A DNA stretch of 64,000 nucleotides from Psychrobacillus sp. FSL H8-0483 (GTDB taxonomy: Bacteria; Bacillota; Bacilli; Bacillales_A; Planococcaceae): assembly GCF_038637725.1 (NCBI RefSeq), contig NZ_CP152052.1:1967501-2031500 (forward strand), in the 5' to 3' direction. The position numbers were made by a program, and so were the translations under genes. Positions 60,065-64,000 of this stretch are shown in pieces; position 1 is the stretch's first letter, and each line of letters starts with the position of its first letter. The notes under the pieces were generated by a model that saw only the letters and a program-made list of their open reading frames with translations, did not search any database and was not told where the DNA came from.

Positions 60065-63000
60065 ATGAAAGTAAATCAATTAATTGCGAACAATATTAAC
60101 AAATTGGATGTAGCACTTCCAGTAGATAAATCTTTAGGAATTGCTGGTTTGTCTGGTTCTGGTAAAACCACTTTTTGTCAAACAATTGGTGAAGAATCCA
60201 AGAAGCGTCTCGTTTCTTTATTGCCAAAGGCTGAATATCAATATTTGTTTCCTAATATTATGGAAACCAATTTCAGTGCCATTAAGATGGAAGAAATGCC
60301 TTTAGTACTTTTTCTCGGAAAATCATCCATTTCTTCGAATCCACGGTCAACGATTGGCACCCATACGGGCGTTTTTAAAGAGATTCGCGTGCTGCTTGCT
60401 GAAAAATTTAATTTTTCTCCAGAAGTTTTTTCATTTAATAATGAATTAGGTTGGTGTCCTGCATGTAAAGGGCGCGGCACTACGAAAAATATCGAATGTA
60501 AAAAGTGTGAGGGCAAGCGTTATAATCCAGAAGTGGAGCAACATAAGATAGAAATATTGAATCGAGCACATAGTATTTCCGATATTAACAACTTAAGCAT
60601 TGAATCGATTCTTTCTCTTGGAGAAGAATTACATATTAGTGAAGCGAAACAGCATATTCTTAAAAATATTATCAATATGAATATCGGTTACCTAACATTA
60701 AATCGTATTATGGGTACCTTGTCAGGTGGAGAAATAACACGACTTTACTTGGCTGAATTTATGGCAACAAGTGAAAATACCGTTATTATTATTGATGAAA
60801 TTTCAGTAGGTCTAGACCACCAAACACTATTGAAAATTTTAGAAGAGATTAAACAATTGGGCTACAAGAATCAGATTTGGCTCATTGACCATTCTGACAC
60901 GGTGCTTAACACATCGGAAGAACAATTATTCTTTGGACCTGGTAGTGGAAAATACGGTGGGAAAATTGTAGAAGAATCCCCACGACCACAACCAATCACT
61001 TCGGAAAGAAATAAAGAAATGCCAATAGAGTACTATCAATTTCAAGATCTTTACTGCCGTAATATTCAAATGAAAGAAATTCAGATTCCTAAAAATAGAA
61101 TTGTCACTTTTACTGGGGAATCAGGATGTGGGAAGTCTACACTTGTTAATGAGTGTATCGCCAAAGATTTCCAGAAGAGATATCCAAAAGATAAACTCGT
61201 AATAGTTGGGCAAGATCGAAACCAATCGATTACTAGTCGGTCTACAGTTGCGACGTTTCTTGATATTAAAAGGAAACTTACAAAATATAGTGAAGATATT
61301 GATGATATTTTTCAGCGTTCGATTGAAGATATTATTGAAGAACTGCCAAAGGAAGATATTGCTCATAAACGCTTGAGCTTATTGATCAAACTTGGACTTG
61401 GTTATCTGACGTTGGAAAGAAAAACGCAGTCTTTATCGACGGGTGAATTTCAATGTGTCCATTTAGTTTCTGAGCTGTTTGCTAACTCAAGAAACCCACA
61501 TACGCTCTTTATTTTTGACGAGCCTTCCAAAGGATTATCACAAAATATTTTAAATCAATTCATTGATAGTGCAAGGGTCATTCTGCAAGATGAATCTGTC
61601 TCCATTATGATGATTGAGCATAATGCTTATATGATAGACAACTCTGATTTTATCGTTGATTTTGGGAACAGGCAGATTGCACCTGTCGAGCGTCTTGATG
61701 TTGTCAGTCATGATGATTATTATCGCGGGCAAAACGGTCCAGAACAGGTTGCACCATTGCAAATTTCTTCTACACTAAATCAACCAAATGGCATAGACTA
61801 CTTAACAGAAAATCATGTTGACTATTTTAAAAATGCAGAAAACGTCTATAAGGGTGGCATTTTAAAAAGCTTATCCTCCATGGCTCGTTTGATTTATGGT
61901 GAATACGAAACAGACATAATTGCACCTGTTATCGCTATAGACTTGGAACGCCACTTGTATAGTCAATATAGTTTTCTTTATGAACTTGGCGGCGTGATTA
62001 ACCATATTGTAGCATCACATCCGACAATTAAAGATACGAGAAGCTTCGATTTCTATCATCAAGACAATCATTGCCCTTGTTGTTCGGGCCGTCGAGTGAT
62101 TGAAAAATTTGATTTTGATGTTGTTCTTCAGGATAAAACCGTGCCATTTTGGGATGGCCAATTACATGAAGATGTAATGGAAGTTTTAAAGTTTTATCAG
62201 TTTTCAAAATTAGAATTCCTCTTTGAAGAGATTAAAAATGAGCTCGGTCAGGATATAAGCAAAAGTTTTAATGATATGACAGAAGCAGAAAAGCATACCT
62301 TTTTATACGGGTATTGGGAAAAGTCATTTTATGACAAAGAAGGCAAGACAAGGAGGACTTGGGAAGGCTTTAATTTAATCATTGGACGCTATATATTTGT
62401 ATCCAAATCAATTATTAAAGAGCATATAAAAGAATCCAAAGAGATGATTACGTGTCCAGTCTGTGAAGGAACCGTACTAAACCATCATAAAAAGCTGAAA
62501 TTTGGCGACACGGATATTCGTGAGATTATTAACCAGCCACTCGATCAAGTAATAAAAACAGTTGGCAACTTACAGCAACTAGTAAAATTAAAGGATATTG
62601 TCGGCGGTGATATGACTTTATGCGAAGATGTGTCCTTATTACCGAGAGAAACGCAAGTCGCTCTGAAAATGTTTGAATTGGAGCAGGCTAGCTTTGCCCA
62701 CTATGAAATGGTTTTACAAAATGTACTGCCATTCTGGAGCAGTATTAGCAACAATATCGAATCTATCGGCGTTAACAATCGAATTACCATCTGTGATTTT
62801 GACAATATCACAGAAACGAGAGAAACGATCATTGATAAGTACTTCACTAATGGAAAATATAAAAAGCTGACGTATGTCTATGAAGCGTTAGGTTACAAAA
62901 AGATAGTCACTTTAATTAATAAGATTAGAAAAAGTCATCCGTGTCCATTCTGTAACGGAAAGAAAGCTATTACAGAAGAAAATCTCCATGATGGCGTATT

Positions 63001-63235
63001 TAAACTAACGATCCCTTGTGTGACGTGTAATGAAACTGGTGTTAATAATGAAGGACTTAAGGAAATAGTCGAAGGCATAGATGTAGAAACATGGCTAACG
63101 GGCACAGTTAGTGATGTTGTTACTGAAACCTTAAATATTGACGCTGTTGCGGATATTCCAATTTTCAATCGTATTCGGGAATTGAATAAACGAGAAATGA
63201 TGGCTGTTTACGAATTTCTTGAGCAAAACAAGTAA
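60065..63235 (+). CDS. UvrA-like double ATPase with C-terminal UvrA zinc/insertion modules
   Basis: Start taken as ATG 60065 (GGAG about 11 bases upstream); ATG 60026 is in frame but without a site (1056 residues). Head 1 has Walker A GLSGSGKTT (about residue 28), a zinc module CPACKGRG...CKKCEG, signature LSGGE and IIIDEISVGLD. Head 2 has GESGCGKST, signature LSTGE and LFIFDEPSKGL. A further ~450 residues follow, with CPCC, CPVCEGTV and CPFCNGK...CVTCNETG, and text resembling the region between the Walker A and signature motifs of UvrA. It is not the housekeeping UvrA. Related proteins act in DNA repair or drug tolerance. Confidence 0.82.
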   Translation: MKVNQLIANNINKLDVALPVDKSLGIAGLSGSGKTTFCQTIGEESKKRLVSLLPKAEYQYLFPNIMETNFSAIKMEEMPLVLFLGKSSISSNPRSTIGTHTGVFKEIRVLLAEKFNFSPEVFSFNNELGWCPACKGRGTTKNIECKKCEGKRYNPEVEQHKIEILNRAHSISDINNLSIESILSLGEELHISEAKQHILKNIINMNIGYLTLNRIMGTLSGGEITRLYLAEFMATSENTVIIIDEISVGLDHQTLLKILEEIKQLGYKNQIWLIDHSDTVLNTSEEQLFFGPGSGKYGGKIVEESPRPQPITSERNKEMPIEYYQFQDLYCRNIQMKEIQIPKNRIVTFTGESGCGKSTLVNECIAKDFQKRYPKDKLVIVGQDRNQSITSRSTVATFLDIKRKLTKYSEDIDDIFQRSIEDIIEELPKEDIAHKRLSLLIKLGLGYLTLERKTQSLSTGEFQCVHLVSELFANSRNPHTLFIFDEPSKGLSQNILNQFIDSARVILQDESVSIMMIEHNAYMIDNSDFIVDFGNRQIAPVERLDVVSHDDYYRGQNGPEQVAPLQISSTLNQPNGIDYLTENHVDYFKNAENVYKGGILKSLSSMARLIYGEYETDIIAPVIAIDLERHLYSQYSFLYELGGVINHIVASHPTIKDTRSFDFYHQDNHCPCCSGRRVIEKFDFDVVLQDKTVPFWDGQLHEDVMEVLKFYQFSKLEFLFEEIKNELGQDISKSFNDMTEAEKHTFLYGYWEKSFYDKEGKTRRTWEGFNLIIGRYIFVSKSIIKEHIKESKEMITCPVCEGTVLNHHKKLKFGDTDIREIINQPLDQVIKTVGNLQQLVKLKDIVGGDMTLCEDVSLLPRETQVALKMFELEQASFAHYEMVLQNVLPFWSSISNNIESIGVNNRITICDFDNITETRETIIDKYFTNGKYKKLTYVYEALGYKKIVTLINKIRKSHPCPFCNGKKAITEENLHDGVFKLTIPCVTCNETGVNNEGLKEIVEGIDVETWLTGTVSDVVTETLNIDAVADIPIFNRIRELNKREMMAVYEFLEQNK

Positions 63236-63296
63236 ATTAATATTATTAAAACAAGTCACATTTTAAAACAAAGCTAGATGTCAGCTAGTGATAGAA

Positions 63297-63334
63297 AACT
63301 CATTTGCAATAATAAATTGCAAATGAGTTTTTAT
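63297..63334 (+). terminator. Terminator after the UvrA-like gene
   Basis: AAAACTCATTTGCAAT, loop AATAA and ATTGCAAATGAGTTTTTA, perfect 16-bp stem. Confidence 0.88.
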
Positions 63335-63450
63335 TCTATTCTGAAGAGGAACTTGTTGGTTTAATAGAATATTTTCTCAGTTGCAATACTGAGAATCAGG
63401 CTTTTTACATTGGAGTTTCCTACGAGTTGTGGGATTCTATCGTTTTTTGA

Positions 63451-64000
63451 TTATATTTCTTCATGAAAAAAGATTTTATAAAACTTTCGATTGGTTGCTT
63501 CATCATAGCCTACTTCAATCAGTTCATCGACTTGCTCGATATTTCGTACGTTAACCTGAATTTCAATATTAGAATCAAGTTTTATTTTGCGTTTATAAGT
63601 TTTTTCTACCTTTTCGATCGCACTTTCGGAAATGACAGTTTCGTAGGGTTTTACCGAATTTACGATGACTTCTTTTTGTACCGGATCTGCCTTTTTAAAT
63701 ACGGTATCAATAAAATCATTTACCTGGAATTCTTCTTCATTTCTAAAATAATCGAGCGTTTTGTTTAAAAAACCGAGTTTCTCCGTATTCGTAAAACTTT
63801 CTTCTTTTAATATATATTTTTTGCATTCTGTTAACGCTAAATTGGTTTTATGATAATGTTCATCCGCTACCTTAATTTTTAAAAAACGCTCTTGCCAGTA
63901 AACAACATCTTCTTTCTTTTTGGTTTTGATAAAGACAGCAGGTGCTACGTCTGGCCCCATGTCCATGATTACGGCCATGTTATTGATTTTCTTCACATTA
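63451..64000 (-). CDS. NdpA/YejK-type nucleoid-associated protein, C-terminal part (runs off window)
   Basis: The frame stays open to the right edge; the apparent GTG at 63996 is not needed as a start because the previous codon is also open. About 182 residues are visible, reading DEHYHKTNLALTECKKYILK, EEFQVNDFIDTVFKKADPVQ and ending NRKFYKIFFHEEI. This matches the C-terminal half of the NdpA/YejK (pfam04245) family, whose members bind DNA and are about 330 residues long. In Firmicutes such genes are often accessory and linked to phage or defence islands. The N-terminal half must lie beyond base 64000. Confidence 0.72.
   Translation of the reverse strand, partial: NVKKINNMAVIMDMGPDVAPAVFIKTKKKEDVVYWQERFLKIKVADEHYHKTNLALTECKKYILKEESFTNTEKLGFLNKTLDYFRNEEEFQVNDFIDTVFKKADPVQKEVIVNSVKPYETVISESAIEKVEKTYKRKIKLDSNIEIQVNVRNIEQVDELIEVGYDEATNRKFYKIFFHEEI

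Noticed and set aside
63085-63115. ACATGGCTAACGGGCACAGTTAGTG inside the UvrA-like gene looks like the repeat centre
   Set aside because: It lies in an intact coding frame (TWLTGTVSD) that fits the protein context, and the rest of the repeat is missing, so it is chance.
1-64000. Defence island or prophage
   Set aside because: No restriction-modification, Cas, phage structural or integrase genes were found; the NdpA-like partial gene at the right edge alone is not enough.

Overview
The window comes from a low-GC, endospore-forming member of the Bacillales. Its intergenic repeats and gene content fit Bacillaceae/Planococcaceae such as Lysinibacillus or Psychrobacillus relatives. The evidence for spore formation is a gerA-type germinant receptor locus, a divergent cotH/cotG-like spore-coat pair, strong AGGAGG ribosome sites and many U-tract terminators. 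No rRNA, tRNA, CRISPR array or prophage was seen. The window is an accessory or plastic chromosome section: short operons mixed with remnants, frameshifted genes and a dense family of interspersed structured repeats.

Layout. 1-9.5 kb: the start of an HpaB-type flavin monooxygenase, two NUDIX hydrolases, HXXEE and DinB proteins, a secreted BNR-like protein, a histidine phosphatase, a deaminase, a broken TPR gene, and a degenerate group II intron (3110-3863) that itself carries a nested MITE. 9.6-18.6 kb: a SET-domain protein, a Fur-box promoter before a degenerate ORF and a DoxX protein, a PadR regulator with a split two-gene permease, CorA, a beta-lactamase-like hydrolase, a GNAT, a WapI-immunity-like protein and a CopZ-type metallochaperone. 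18.9-24.4 kb: an OmpR-type two-component system divergent from a small secreted protein, a T-box leader before a doubly frameshifted SNF amino-acid transporter, and an MCP fragment. 24.6-29.8 kb: an asparaginase/M17 aminopeptidase/CutC/ROK-kinase operon, DUF2277 and PaiB. 30.1-33.5 kb: a decayed metal-resistance cluster (YdhK, CopZ, CDF, metallochaperone fragment) and an HrtBA-like ABC exporter. 34.6-42.9 kb: a complete K+-ATPase locus, with kdpED divergent from kdpFABC. 45.6-47.1 kb: an IS110-family element. 47.8-53.5 kb: a gerA-C-(small)-B locus followed by a collapsed tandem duplicate that retains a second gerB. 54-64 kb: a GNAT, a DUF2268 lipoprotein protease, YmaF, CotH/CotG-like, an ArsR/SRPBCC pair with twin operators, an oddly built UvrA-like double ATPase and a partial NdpA-type nucleoid protein.

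The strongest unifying observation is a modular repeat family, about 20 full or partial copies. Its ends are TTATTCAACTAA / TTAGTTGAATAA and its stems show compensatory base changes between copies. Some modules are perfect intrinsic terminators. Mobile elements sit inside these repeats: a group II intron whose removal restores the repeat exactly, a second intron 5' fragment, and the IS110 element. The repeats therefore look like safe landing sites for insertions as well as transcript ends.
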